NCBI GenBank assembly: GCA_919901855.1
Contig: CAKKQC010000021.1
Location: forward strand, 215,543-279,542
DNA from: a bacterium
GTDB taxonomy: Bacteria > Oederibacteriota > CAKKQC01
Direction: 5' to 3'
Length of the DNA stretch: 64,000 bases
The position numbers and the translations under genes were made by a program. Numbering within the stretch: the first letter of the stretch is position 1; each line of letters starts with the position of its first letter. The notes beneath the pieces are model-generated. The model was not told the origin of the DNA and did not search any database. It was given only the letters and a program-made list of their open reading frames with translations. Positions 53,131 to 61,473 of the stretch are shown piece by piece.

Positions 53131-55005
53131 GTGGACCGTGACACCGTGACGCGGACCTGCATCTGCCTCTGCCTGTCAACCCTGACGGCCATGTCCGCCG
53201 GAGCGCAACCGCCGGCCGCGCACGGCGGGACCCTCCTCGCGTTCGATTTCGACGGCCCGGCCACCTGGCCGCAGAAGCCCTCCGCGGGTGCCGGCACGAT
53301 CGACGCCGCCGGCGGCCGGGAGGGTTCCGGCGGCCTCCTGCTCGTGGTATCGGCGGCAAAGGCCCGGGGGGCGTGGAAGGCTGGCCTGGGCAGTGGCCCG
53401 CTCGCCCTGCGGAATGCCGAGACGAACAGGGCCAAGCTGACTCTCGCCTTCGACCTGTCCGTGTCGGCCGCGCATCCGGTCAAGGTCCGGATCGAGTCGT
53501 TCGATTCGCGGCGCCGGCGCACCGGCGGCCTCGAAGCACCGGTCTACCCCGCGGCGCCGGACTTCTACCAGCGCTACGCCCTGGACCTGGCCACGATGGA
53601 GGCCGTGGGCGGCGGCTCCTTCAGCCCCACGGACCCGTTCGTGGGCTTCACCTTCGAGCTGGACGGCGCGGGCGGGTGGGCACCGGCCACGCGCCACGAA
53701 CTGCGCCTCGACAACGTCCACTATGCCAGTCCGGCGTTCTATGTCCGTCCCGGGGGCGATGACGGCCTTGATGGCCGCACCGAAAAGGCGGCCCTGGCCA
53801 CGCCGCAGAAGGCCGTCGACGCCGCCCAGCCGGGCGACATCATCCTGCTCATGGAGGGCACCTGGCCCGCCGGGCGCAGTTCGGTGTCGTTCCGCCGGGG
53901 AGGTACGCCGGCGGCCTGGATCACGCTGAAGAACTACCCAGGGCACCAACTCCTCCTGCTCAACGAATCCTGGAACTGCATCGGGATCGGGAACGGCAGC
54001 CGGGCGTCTCCCTCGACCGGGCCGGCCGTCGCCTACATCGAGGTGCGCGGATTGCACATCCGCGGCAACGCCGACGTCGCCGACAGGAAGTACCCGGAGG
54101 CCCTCAACAAGCCCGATGGCCGCACCAACGGGAACGGCATCGGCGTCGAGGGCCGCTACGAGCGGAACGCGCCCCACCACCTCCGTTTCGCCGGGAATCT
54201 CGTCGAATACAACTCCGGAGCCGGTATCTCCTGCCTCGAATCCGACTGGGTGGCGATCGAGAACAATGTCTCGCGCAACAACTGCTGGTGGATGATCTAT
54301 GCGGGGTCGGGCATCTCCATCCTCGGCGCCTCGAACTTCGATGCGACGGAGGGTAACTACAAGCACCTGGTACGGAACAACATCACCAATGGAAACCGGT
54401 GTTTCCTCAAATGGGAGGCGCTGGACCGGGTCTCCGACGGCAACGGCATCATCCTGGACGTCAACGCGCGCACGGAGGACCGGCCCGCCGGCCGGTACCT
54501 GGGCCGCACCCTCGTCCAGGGCAACCTCAGCTTCCACAACGGCGGCTCCGGCATCCACGCCTACAAGGCCGACCATGTGGACATCGTCAACAACACCGCG
54601 TGGATGAACAGCGCCTCCCCGGAGCTCCAGTACGGGCAGATCTTCGCGGGGGAGGCCGATGACGTGCGCATCATCAACAACATCCTCGTCGCTCCCGTCG
54701 CGAACCTGCGCGCGGGCGAGAAGCCCGAGCCCGTCAACGGCGCGGATCGATGCACCCGCGTCGTCTATGCCCACAACCTCTACCTCGGCGGCAACCAGCC
54801 CCCGGTGATGGGCGAGGGAGACCTTGTCGGCGATCCTCTCTTCGTCAGGCCTTCCGCCGATCCGGCGACAGCCGATTTCCACCTGAAGGAGGGGAGTCCG
54901 GCCTCCCGCGCCGGCCTGCGGGAGCCCTTCGGCCCGATCCTGGACCTGGAAGGCCGGCCGTTCCGGTCCGACGGCCCCCCCGATCTCGGCGCCCTCCAGG
55001 AATAG
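53131..55005 (+). CDS. secreted right-handed beta-helix protein (pectate-lyase-like)
   Basis: A 624-aa protein with a signal peptide ('CLCLSTLTAMSAGA'). Residues ~30-205 are a beta-sandwich, CBM-like ('LRLDNVHYASPAFYV'). From ~205 a parallel beta-helix begins with the DUF1565-type opening 'RPGGDDGLDGRTEKAALATP' and runs through rungs such as 'IENNVSRNNCWW', 'VQGNLSFHNGGSGI', 'VDIVNNTAWMN' and 'VRIINNILV'. The end 'DLGALQE' is typical. Such proteins are polysaccharide lyases or epimerases, often on pectin; the catalytic residues are not obvious. The GTG start fits the promoter spacing. Confidence 0.82.
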   Translation: MDRDTVTRTCICLCLSTLTAMSAGAQPPAAHGGTLLAFDFDGPATWPQKPSAGAGTIDAAGGREGSGGLLLVVSAAKARGAWKAGLGSGPLALRNAETNRAKLTLAFDLSVSAAHPVKVRIESFDSRRRRTGGLEAPVYPAAPDFYQRYALDLATMEAVGGGSFSPTDPFVGFTFELDGAGGWAPATRHELRLDNVHYASPAFYVRPGGDDGLDGRTEKAALATPQKAVDAAQPGDIILLMEGTWPAGRSSVSFRRGGTPAAWITLKNYPGHQLLLLNESWNCIGIGNGSRASPSTGPAVAYIEVRGLHIRGNADVADRKYPEALNKPDGRTNGNGIGVEGRYERNAPHHLRFAGNLVEYNSGAGISCLESDWVAIENNVSRNNCWWMIYAGSGISILGASNFDATEGNYKHLVRNNITNGNRCFLKWEALDRVSDGNGIILDVNARTEDRPAGRYLGRTLVQGNLSFHNGGSGIHAYKADHVDIVNNTAWMNSASPELQYGQIFAGEADDVRIINNILVAPVANLRAGEKPEPVNGADRCTRVVYAHNLYLGGNQPPVMGEGDLVGDPLFVRPSADPATADFHLKEGSPASRAGLREPFGPILDLEGRPFRSDGPPDLGALQE

Positions 55006-55028
55006 GGCGTCCGGGCCCTCCACCCCTT

Positions 55029-56486
55029 CTACATGACCATGTCCCGGTCGGCGATGAGGACGGGTGAGTCGTAGACCGGGATGGCGGTGAAAGTACACTT
55101 GCCGCCCGTCCTGCTCCAGCGGTTGGCCGGGATCTGGTGTATCCCGCCGGTCATGAGGTCCACCCAGACGGGTTTCCGGAACCCGGCATCCGGGACGGTG
55201 ATGTTGACGGGGGTGGTCTGGAACGAGTTCGTGGGAACCTGGCCGCCCAGCCAGAGCGCGACCACCCGCGTCTTTTCGCCTGCCCTGCCGAATCCGAATA
55301 CCGACAGGGATTCCCCGGCGTCGTGGTCGCAGGCGAATCCCGGGACGGGCCGGAGGCTGTCGTCGAAAACCGCCGCCAGGTTCTGGACGGCGTAGTACGC
55401 GACCTTGGGCCGGATGGCGGCCTTGGTTGCGTCCGCCTCGATCAGCCCCTTCTTGTTCAGCACGGAATCCTTGCCCCAGTCGTAGTGGATGTCGATGATC
55501 GTGAACACCGAGGTCTCGATGTCCCGGCCCAGGTCGCCCAGCAGGCGCCGGAGGTCGTACTTGGCCTGGGTATACTCGGTCCAGTAATACTTGCTGAGCG
55601 CGAAACTCGGGATGTAGGTGGAAGGCGCGCCGTTTTCCCCCTGCCGCAACAGCAGGTGGGGCGAATACCGGGCCATGACCTCCTTCAGCCTGGCCACGCC
55701 CGGGTACGAATCCTCCGGCCGCATATCGTAGCTGTGGTACGAGACCCATTGGAACAGGTCCAGCTTCCCGGCGTCGGAAATCACCTTCAGGAACCGGTCC
55801 AGGTAGGGGGTGTTGCTGTTGGAGGCGAACGCCAGGGCCGCTATCCGCGCCTCGGGCGAGATCCGCTTGATGATCATGGCGGTACGGATGTTGAGTTCGG
55901 CGATGGTTTCGGGCTCGATCTTCTGGAGAGGGTGGTCGGGTTCGTTCCAGACCTCCCACTCCTTTACCTTCCCCCGGTAACGGGTGGCCATCGCCTCAAC
56001 CCACCTGTCCCAGGCCGCGTATCCCTCCGGCGAGGTCATCAGGCTGTTGAGCAGGTTGTTCCCGCCGCCCCCCGCGTAAACCGGGTTGCCGTAGGATGTT
56101 TCCAGCCACGGCTCCAGACCGTTGGCCAGCGCGTAATCGATCACCTCATCCAGCCATTTCCAGTCGTACACGCCCCTGGCCTGCTCGGTCTTCGCCCAGC
56201 CCGCCTGCACCCGGATCTTCTTCACGCCCAGTGGCGGCAGGTAGTCCTTGTAGGCGCTGAAAACGGTGTAGTCCCGGTCCAGGGTCTCACAGCCGACGGT
56301 GATTCTCGACGATTTGATCTCCCGGGTACTGCGCGGAGTGATCGTGCCGATCCGCTTCATCCCGGCGTTGAGCGGGGTCTTCACCCGGTCGGGGGAGGCA
56401 TCAATGAACTGCCCGCACGCCAGCCCGGCGGTCAGCAGGGAAGCCGTACATGTCGTCGGGAAACACAGGTCACGGGAGATAATCAT
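55029..56486 (-). CDS. secreted GH39-like (clan GH-A) glycosidase
   Basis: A 485-aa protein. The signal-like start 'CTASLLTAGLACGQ' may be a lipoprotein signal, but the lipobox is imperfect. The barrel shows 'GVKKIRVQAGWAKTE', acid/base Glu in 'WEVWNEPDHP' and nucleophile Glu in 'RQGENGAPS'. GH39 members are beta-xylosidases or related retaining enzymes. A strong AGGAGGAGC ribosome-binding site (56491-56499) fixes the ATG at 56486; the ORF is open further to 56618 without support. It converges with the beta-helix gene. Confidence 0.8.
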   Translation of the reverse strand: MIISRDLCFPTTCTASLLTAGLACGQFIDASPDRVKTPLNAGMKRIGTITPRSTREIKSSRITVGCETLDRDYTVFSAYKDYLPPLGVKKIRVQAGWAKTEQARGVYDWKWLDEVIDYALANGLEPWLETSYGNPVYAGGGGNNLLNSLMTSPEGYAAWDRWVEAMATRYRGKVKEWEVWNEPDHPLQKIEPETIAELNIRTAMIIKRISPEARIAALAFASNSNTPYLDRFLKVISDAGKLDLFQWVSYHSYDMRPEDSYPGVARLKEVMARYSPHLLLRQGENGAPSTYIPSFALSKYYWTEYTQAKYDLRRLLGDLGRDIETSVFTIIDIHYDWGKDSVLNKKGLIEADATKAAIRPKVAYYAVQNLAAVFDDSLRPVPGFACDHDAGESLSVFGFGRAGEKTRVVALWLGGQVPTNSFQTTPVNITVPDAGFRKPVWVDLMTGGIHQIPANRWSRTGGKCTFTAIPVYDSPVLIADRDMVM

Positions 56487-56650
56487 ATGAGCTCCTCCTT
56501 CCGGATGATGGTACACCAAAGTCCATTGTCCCTGATTCTTGGAGTGAGGATCACGCGAATCCGGGGCTGACCGCGGGCCAAGGGGCCCGACCCATCGGGA
56601 GGGAACGTGCCCAGGCAATCAGGTTGCTCGGCTCTGCATGGGAGAAGTCC

Positions 56651-56674
56651 TGGGCCAGCTCGGGATCTGAACCG
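56651..56674 (-). repeat. degenerate tRNA 3'-end-like fragment
   Basis: The + strand reads TGGGCCAGCTCGGGAT, identical to the first 16 bases of the tRNA-Lys fragment at 63713, then GAACC after a 2-for-1 base change that breaks the T loop. The match then stops at an 8-bp inverted repeat (GCGGCTGG 56675-56682 / CCAGCCGC 56704-56711), after which CGGACACCC again resembles the tRNA copy. It looks like an interrupted tRNA 3' end. The surrounding 56487-56784 holds no supported gene. Confidence 0.45.
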
Positions 56675-56784
56675 GCGGCTGGGGGCAATGAACAACATCG
56701 GGACCAGCCGCGGACACCCGACTCGCAGGACAGGGGGGCGCATGAAGCCAGAGGAAGATGGAACGCAACTGCGGAGGCCGGAGC

Positions 56785-57261
56785 TCAGTACTTACGGCCG
56801 GGTCTCCGGGCGGGGGGCCGCTTGGCCAGCATTGCGAGATCCAGCTTGTCTTGGGGCCGACCGGCCGCGCGCTTGGTCATTATGAGTTCACTGAGGCCCA
56901 GTATTGCGATCCTGGCCTTCCCGTAGCGGCCCTGCGCCCTGGTGCGCCATGCGCGCTCCGGCGACAGTCCCTCGATGCTCGTGAGGATGTCGATACGGAT
57001 GGGTTCCACGCCGATCTGGAGGATGTTGTTCTTGTCGGTCAGGTCCTCCGGGCGGACGTCTTTCATTGGCGCCCCGAAAGCGGTCAGCGCCCGGTGCGTC
57101 TTCCGGGGGTCATTCAGTTCCGGCGGGATCCAGATATCGATGTCCCGCGTGAACCTTGGGACAGAGTAGTGCATGACGGCATAGGCGCCGACTACCAGGT
57201 ACTTGATCCTATGGGCGTTTAACGATCTGAAGAGTTCTTCGAAGTCTCTGTTGGCGTCCAT
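56785..57261 (-). CDS. nucleotidyltransferase-fold protein, module B
   Basis: A 158-aa minimal nucleotidyltransferase: 'KYLVVGAYAVMHYSVPRFTR' with DID following gives the G-x-x-A and T/R-DID metal motif, then 'PIRIDILTSIEGL'. The C-terminus is basic ('MLAKRPPARRPGRKY'). It resembles AbiEii/DUF6036-type NTases. Its start lies inside the 65-aa gene upstream, so the two form a compact pair as at 31528-32272. Toxin function inferred only. Confidence 0.72.
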   Translation of the reverse strand: MDANRDFEELFRSLNAHRIKYLVVGAYAVMHYSVPRFTRDIDIWIPPELNDPRKTHRALTAFGAPMKDVRPEDLTDKNNILQIGVEPIRIDILTSIEGLSPERAWRTRAQGRYGKARIAILGLSELIMTKRAAGRPQDKLDLAMLAKRPPARRPGRKY

Positions 57262-57406
57262 GTGCCCTGTTCGCCCTGAGCCAGTCGAGAACCAAGGACC
57301 AGGCTGCCGTGAAGCGTGCACCGGAGCCGGCCCTGCGCCAGAACCACCGGTCGAACGCAACCGCCTCCGAGCGTGAGTGAGCGAGGTGAACCGTCATCCT
57401 TGCCAT
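57209..57406 (-). CDS. small protein preceding NTase, module B (65 aa)
   Basis: Reads 'MARMTVHLAHSRSEAVAFDR...' with 'WFWRRAGSGARFTAAWSLVL' and a basic tail ('QQRLRRTLQIVKRP'). No named family is certain; the pattern, a short helical protein with a basic C-terminal end just before an NTase gene, suits an antitoxin. It overlaps the NTase gene by 53 bases. The ATG at 57406 is 7 bases after a TAGAAT box; ATG at 57397 is an alternative. Confidence 0.55.
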   Translation of the reverse strand: MARMTVHLAHSRSEAVAFDRWFWRRAGSGARFTAAWSLVLDWLRANRAHGRQQRLRRTLQIVKRP

Positions 57407-57413
57407 CACGACC

Positions 57414-57419
57414 ATTCTA
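57414..57419 (-). promoter_or_regulatory. -10 hexamer of module B
   Basis: TAGAAT on the minus strand, 7 bases before the ATG at 57406. Confidence 0.45.
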
Positions 57420-57492
57420 CCAGCCGGCCGGGCCGATCCTTCCTGCGAGATAGGAGAGGGATGACAGGCAACCATACAACCGGCATGTTTGG

Positions 57493-58260
57493 CTACCCGC
57501 CGCTTTCGTCCTTCTGCATGACGAAAAAGACGTAGCCGAAGACGCCGGTGTGCTTGCGGTAGAGGTCGATCTCGCGCTGGCTCCGGTCCGCGACATCCAG
57601 GGCCTCGCGGTTGCCGGCGTGTCGTTCGCGGAAGCGCTCGAGGGCCTGGCCGAGCGGGATGTAGTAGTTCTCCCACCAACCCCGGTCAGGCAGGACGAAG
57701 TCGCCCAGGAGCCGGTAGCCGCTTGAGGTGACGGCCTTCCGCCTGGCCTCGACGTCGGCGGCGTCCGAGTTCTCGTCGATAAACAGCTCCCGGTACTCGG
57801 CCGGCGGATCCGGGCGGAGCCAGCAGAACTCGGAGACGACCATGTGCCCTCCCGGGACGAGCAGGTGGCGCCACGCCGCAAGCCCCTTGGCGAAGCCGAT
57901 GATGAAGATGGCCCCCTCGCACCAGATGGCGTCGAACGACGCGTCGGGCATTCCCAGATTGTTCATGTCTCCGACCTGCGCCGCGATCCGCTTCCCCAGG
58001 CCCTCCCCGGCGGCGCGCCCGGCGAGTTGCGTGACGAACGGTGGGTGGTTGTCCACGGCGACAATCTGAGCTCCGGTCGCCCGCGCCAGGTCGATGGTCT
58101 GGGCGCCCGAGCCGCACCCGATGTCGAGGATACGCTGCCCGGGGCTCAGGGGCGGGAGCAGCGCCAGCGCCCGCTCGGTGCTCTCACGGTCGCCGGGCCC
58201 CTGGCGGGGTATGTCCTCGTAGATCTCGTGGAAGTAGGTCCAGAACTCCTCAGTGGACAT
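57493..58260 (-). CDS. class I SAM-dependent methyltransferase
   Basis: A 255-aa protein. Motif I 'ILDIGCGSGAQT' binds S-adenosylmethionine; 'VAVDNHPPF' is the acidic loop end, 'GDMNNLGMPDASFDAIWCEG' motif II-III, and 'LVPGGHMVVSE' post-motif. This is the Methyltransf_11/25 type acting on small molecules; the substrate is unknown. It stands alone with its own TATCAT box 6 bases before the ATG. It is divergent from the 58353 gene, with 92 bases between starts. Confidence 0.87.
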   Translation of the reverse strand: MSTEEFWTYFHEIYEDIPRQGPGDRESTERALALLPPLSPGQRILDIGCGSGAQTIDLARATGAQIVAVDNHPPFVTQLAGRAAGEGLGKRIAAQVGDMNNLGMPDASFDAIWCEGAIFIIGFAKGLAAWRHLLVPGGHMVVSEFCWLRPDPPAEYRELFIDENSDAADVEARRKAVTSSGYRLLGDFVLPDRGWWENYYIPLGQALERFRERHAGNREALDVADRSQREIDLYRKHTGVFGYVFFVMQKDESGG

Positions 58261-58266
58261 GCACTC

Positions 58267-58272
58267 ATGATA
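58267..58272 (-). promoter_or_regulatory. -10 hexamer of the methyltransferase
   Basis: TATCAT on the minus strand, 6 bases before the ATG at 58260. Confidence 0.5.
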
Positions 58273-58340
58273 CAAACACGGTCCCCCCGGAGCGGGGTCG
58301 ATGGCCCTGCTCCGTCCCCGGCGGGGGAAGGGCCCCCTGC

Positions 58341-58346
58341 TATGAT
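58341..58346 (+). promoter_or_regulatory. -10 hexamer of the 58353 gene
   Basis: TATGAT, 6 bases before the ATG at 58353; no ribosome-binding site. Confidence 0.5.
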
Positions 58347-58352
58347 GCCTCG

Positions 58353-61300
58353 ATGAGCAGGGGCCCCCGGTTCGACATCGCGCCCTTCGCACTGCCCGGT
58401 TGCGCACCCGGCGAGACCCGGTTCGAGGAGGCGCGCGACATCGTCGCGGTGGAGGCCGCATTCCGCGGCCCGGTTCCCGCCGGTATCGGCCTGTCCTATA
58501 TGCAGAGGACCTGGCCCCGGGTGCGGCTCGAACTCCTGCCCGACCTGGAGCGGCCGGGGTATTTCGGGTGGAGCGCCGTGGACGACCAGTTCAACTGCGC
58601 CTGGCGCCAGGGCGCCATCTCGACGAAGCGGGCCGGGCGCGCGGCGACCCTGGCCTTCCGGGGACTCTCGGCGGAGTTCGGGAAAGAGGTCGCCGGGTAC
58701 GACGTGGGCTTCCGCCGCACACTCGGGTTCCGGCTGGACGGCGCCGACCCCGCCTCCATCGCGCGGGTCCGGGTCTTCACGGCTTCCGAACCGGCGGAAA
58801 CCCGCCTCCGGGTCGAGCTGGACGCGGGGAAGAAGACCCCCCGGGGACCGGTCCGCATCTCCGGGTACAACGCCGTCGTGGGGGCCGTGCCCGGGCGGCC
58901 CGGGCGCGTCTTCGAGGTCGAGATCCGGCACATGAACCCGGACAGCCGCTACTGCCACGACGAGGGGCACCTGACCCTGGCTTTCGGCGGGGAGGAGTTC
59001 ACCGTCGGGCTCGTCGACATGGAGCGCCGGGGGCCGGCATGGAGCGCGGAGCACGGCGTCTTCATCTCCCCGGCGTCATGGGAGGGCGGGTTCGCCGCCT
59101 ACCGCGCGCGGAACCGGGGGACCCGGACCGTCCTCGCCGAGGTCAAGTCCCGCCCCGAGCACACGTACGACCATGCCCGGGGCGGCCAGCCCCGGGCCCA
59201 CCCGGTCAACTACAACCTGGGATGCAAGCACGCCCGCCAGCGGTTCTGGCTGGAGCCCAACGGCGACCTCGTCCTGCACCGCCGCAACGTGGTCGGCGTC
59301 ATCCAGCGCAAGGACCGGCCGCCCGCGTTCGAGGGCCGGGACACGGACCGGTTCCTCTGCCGGGGCAACGCCCGGCTCTTCTTCGGGCTGGAAACCTGGA
59401 CCTGCACGGGCCGCCGCCCCGACCCCCCGCCGGTTCCCGTCTACACGATCGAGATGAGGAAGGACGGGATGGAGCTGAGGCAGGAGTCTCTCTGCGTCCC
59501 CGTCATGCGGAGCATCCGGGCGGGGGAGCCGGCCGGGGACGAGGACACCGCCGCCCTCATGCGATTCACCTTCCGCAACGCCGGCGACTCGCCCCGGCAG
59601 GCCGGGCTCCGGGTCCGCTACTCCCAGGACTCGTGGCGTTACGGGGAATCCCTGGACCCCTACGGGGTCCCGGCGGCCGGGATGGACGGCCTGCGCCTCG
59701 CCGTAGGGCGGGCCTGGAGCCGGTTCGAGGGCCGGGAGGTGCTCCGGTTCGCGTTCACGGGAACGATGAAGGCCGCAGCGGCCGGCGGCGGCGCGGTCTT
59801 CGCCCGGCTGCTCGCGCCGGGTGCGACCTGCGAGGTCATCCTGCAGGTTCCCTACGTGGCGCCGGCCCCCGACGGCGGGGCCGCCGCCCTGCAACGCCTC
59901 GACTTCGGCCGGTGCCGCCGCGAGGTCGCGGCCTTCTGGCGGGCCGAGGTGGCCAAAGGCGCCCGGCTCGAGTGCCCGGAGCCCCCCTTCGGCGAGCTCC
60001 ACGATTCGCACCTCGTGCACGTGCAGGTGACCGACATCGCGATGCCGCGCGACCCCGCCCTGGTCAACACCTCGGTGGGCTCCTCGACCTACGGCAACTA
60101 CTCCAACGAGGCCTGCATGATCGTTCAGGAGCTGGACCAGCGGGGACTCCACGAGGAGGCCGCGAAGCGGCTCGCGGTCTGGGTCCGCTACCAGGGAACC
60201 GTCCCCCAGCCGGGCAACTTCACCGACCACCGCGGGATGTACTTCGGGGCGGGGGGATTCGAGTGCGGGGACTACAACCAGCACCACGGGTGGGTGCTCT
60301 GGTGTCTCGCCCAGCACTATCTCCTGACCCGGGACCGCCGGTGGCTGGCCGGGGTCGCGGAGTCGATGGTCCAGGGCGCGGACTGGGTGTTCCGGCAGCG
60401 GCGCAACACCATGCCGGGGCTCCCGCATTCGCGGGGGTGGGAGCGCGGCTTCCTCCCGGCGGGAAGCCTCGAGGACGTGACCGACTTCCACTACTGGCTC
60501 TCCACCAACTCGCTCACATGGCGCGGCTGCGACGCCGCCGCCGAGGTCCTCGGCACAATCGGCCATCCCGAGGCGGCCCGGCTTCGGCGCGAGGCCGAGG
60601 CGTACCGCGACGACCTGAAGCGCGGGTTCGACGGGATGCGGCGGCGGGCCCCGCTGGTCCGGTTGAAGGACGGCCGCTGGGTGCCGACCTACCCGAGCCG
60701 GCTCTACGTCCGGGGCCGCGACACCGGCTGGATACGCGAGGTCCTGGAGGGGTCGGTCTACCTCCTGATCTCCGGCCTCTACGGATCCCGGTCGAGGGAG
60801 GCGGACTGGATTCTCGAGGATTACCAGGACAACCGCTACCACGAGCCTCCCTACGGCTACCGGCTCGTGGACCACGGCCTCAACCTCTTCAACCGGGGCG
60901 GCTTCTCCATCCAGCCGAACCTGTTGGCGGGCCTCATGCCGCACCTCGACCGGGACGAACCCGAAGTCTATATCTGGATGTTCATGAACGCCTGGGCCTC
61001 CTGCTACCGGGAGGAGATCAACGCGATGTGCGAGCACCCCCTCCCGGAGCTCGGGTTCTCGAACAACGCCCAGTTCAAGACGAGCGACGAGGCCAACGCG
61101 GTCATGTGGCTCCGCTACATGTACGTCTACGGCACCCGGGACCTCCTGCACCTCGGGCGGGCGCTCCCGCGCGTCTGGCTCGCCGACGGCCGGGAGCCCG
61201 CCGTCACCGGGGTCGCCACCCGGTTCGGCCGGGTCGATGCGCGGTGGACGTCCCGGTCGGCGCAGGGCGCCATCCGGCTGGTGGCGAACCTGGACCTGGA

Positions 61301-61463
61301 ACTGGCCCCCCCGCGCCTGCTGGCCCGGTTCCGCCATCCTGAAGGGAAGAGGATGAAATACGCCGTGGTGAACGGCAGTAGGCGCCGGCCCGCCGACCCG
61401 GTCCGCGGTGACGTGGACCTCACGGGGTCGCGCGGAAGGGTCGTGGTCGAAGCCCGGTACTGA
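58353..61463 (+). CDS. 1,036-aa six-hairpin glycosidase-like protein, family unassigned
   Basis: I cannot place it in a GH family. Residues ~1-530 are beta-rich ('WRQGAISTKRAGRAATLAFRG'-like, 'FWLEPNGDLVLHRRN'). From ~540 the sequence is helical with (alpha/alpha)6-barrel blocks: 'NTSVGSSTYGNYSNEACMIV', 'FTDHRGMYFGAGGFE', 'YNQHHGWVLWCLAQHYLL', 'DFHYWLSTNSLTWRG', 'DHGLNLFNRGGFSIQPNLL'. Asp and Glu in 'FTDHRG' and 'GGFECGDY' are candidate catalytic residues. No signal peptide. The start is set by the TATGAT box; the open frame back to 58041 is antisense to the methyltransferase. Confidence 0.75.
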   Translation: MSRGPRFDIAPFALPGCAPGETRFEEARDIVAVEAAFRGPVPAGIGLSYMQRTWPRVRLELLPDLERPGYFGWSAVDDQFNCAWRQGAISTKRAGRAATLAFRGLSAEFGKEVAGYDVGFRRTLGFRLDGADPASIARVRVFTASEPAETRLRVELDAGKKTPRGPVRISGYNAVVGAVPGRPGRVFEVEIRHMNPDSRYCHDEGHLTLAFGGEEFTVGLVDMERRGPAWSAEHGVFISPASWEGGFAAYRARNRGTRTVLAEVKSRPEHTYDHARGGQPRAHPVNYNLGCKHARQRFWLEPNGDLVLHRRNVVGVIQRKDRPPAFEGRDTDRFLCRGNARLFFGLETWTCTGRRPDPPPVPVYTIEMRKDGMELRQESLCVPVMRSIRAGEPAGDEDTAALMRFTFRNAGDSPRQAGLRVRYSQDSWRYGESLDPYGVPAAGMDGLRLAVGRAWSRFEGREVLRFAFTGTMKAAAAGGGAVFARLLAPGATCEVILQVPYVAPAPDGGAAALQRLDFGRCRREVAAFWRAEVAKGARLECPEPPFGELHDSHLVHVQVTDIAMPRDPALVNTSVGSSTYGNYSNEACMIVQELDQRGLHEEAAKRLAVWVRYQGTVPQPGNFTDHRGMYFGAGGFECGDYNQHHGWVLWCLAQHYLLTRDRRWLAGVAESMVQGADWVFRQRRNTMPGLPHSRGWERGFLPAGSLEDVTDFHYWLSTNSLTWRGCDAAAEVLGTIGHPEAARLRREAEAYRDDLKRGFDGMRRRAPLVRLKDGRWVPTYPSRLYVRGRDTGWIREVLEGSVYLLISGLYGSRSREADWILEDYQDNRYHEPPYGYRLVDHGLNLFNRGGFSIQPNLLAGLMPHLDRDEPEVYIWMFMNAWASCYREEINAMCEHPLPELGFSNNAQFKTSDEANAVMWLRYMYVYGTRDLLHLGRALPRVWLADGREPAVTGVATRFGRVDARWTSRSAQGAIRLVANLDLELAPPRLLARFRHPEGKRMKYAVVNGSRRRPADPVRGDVDLTGSRGRVVVEARY

Positions 61464-61473
61464 CGGCGCCGGC

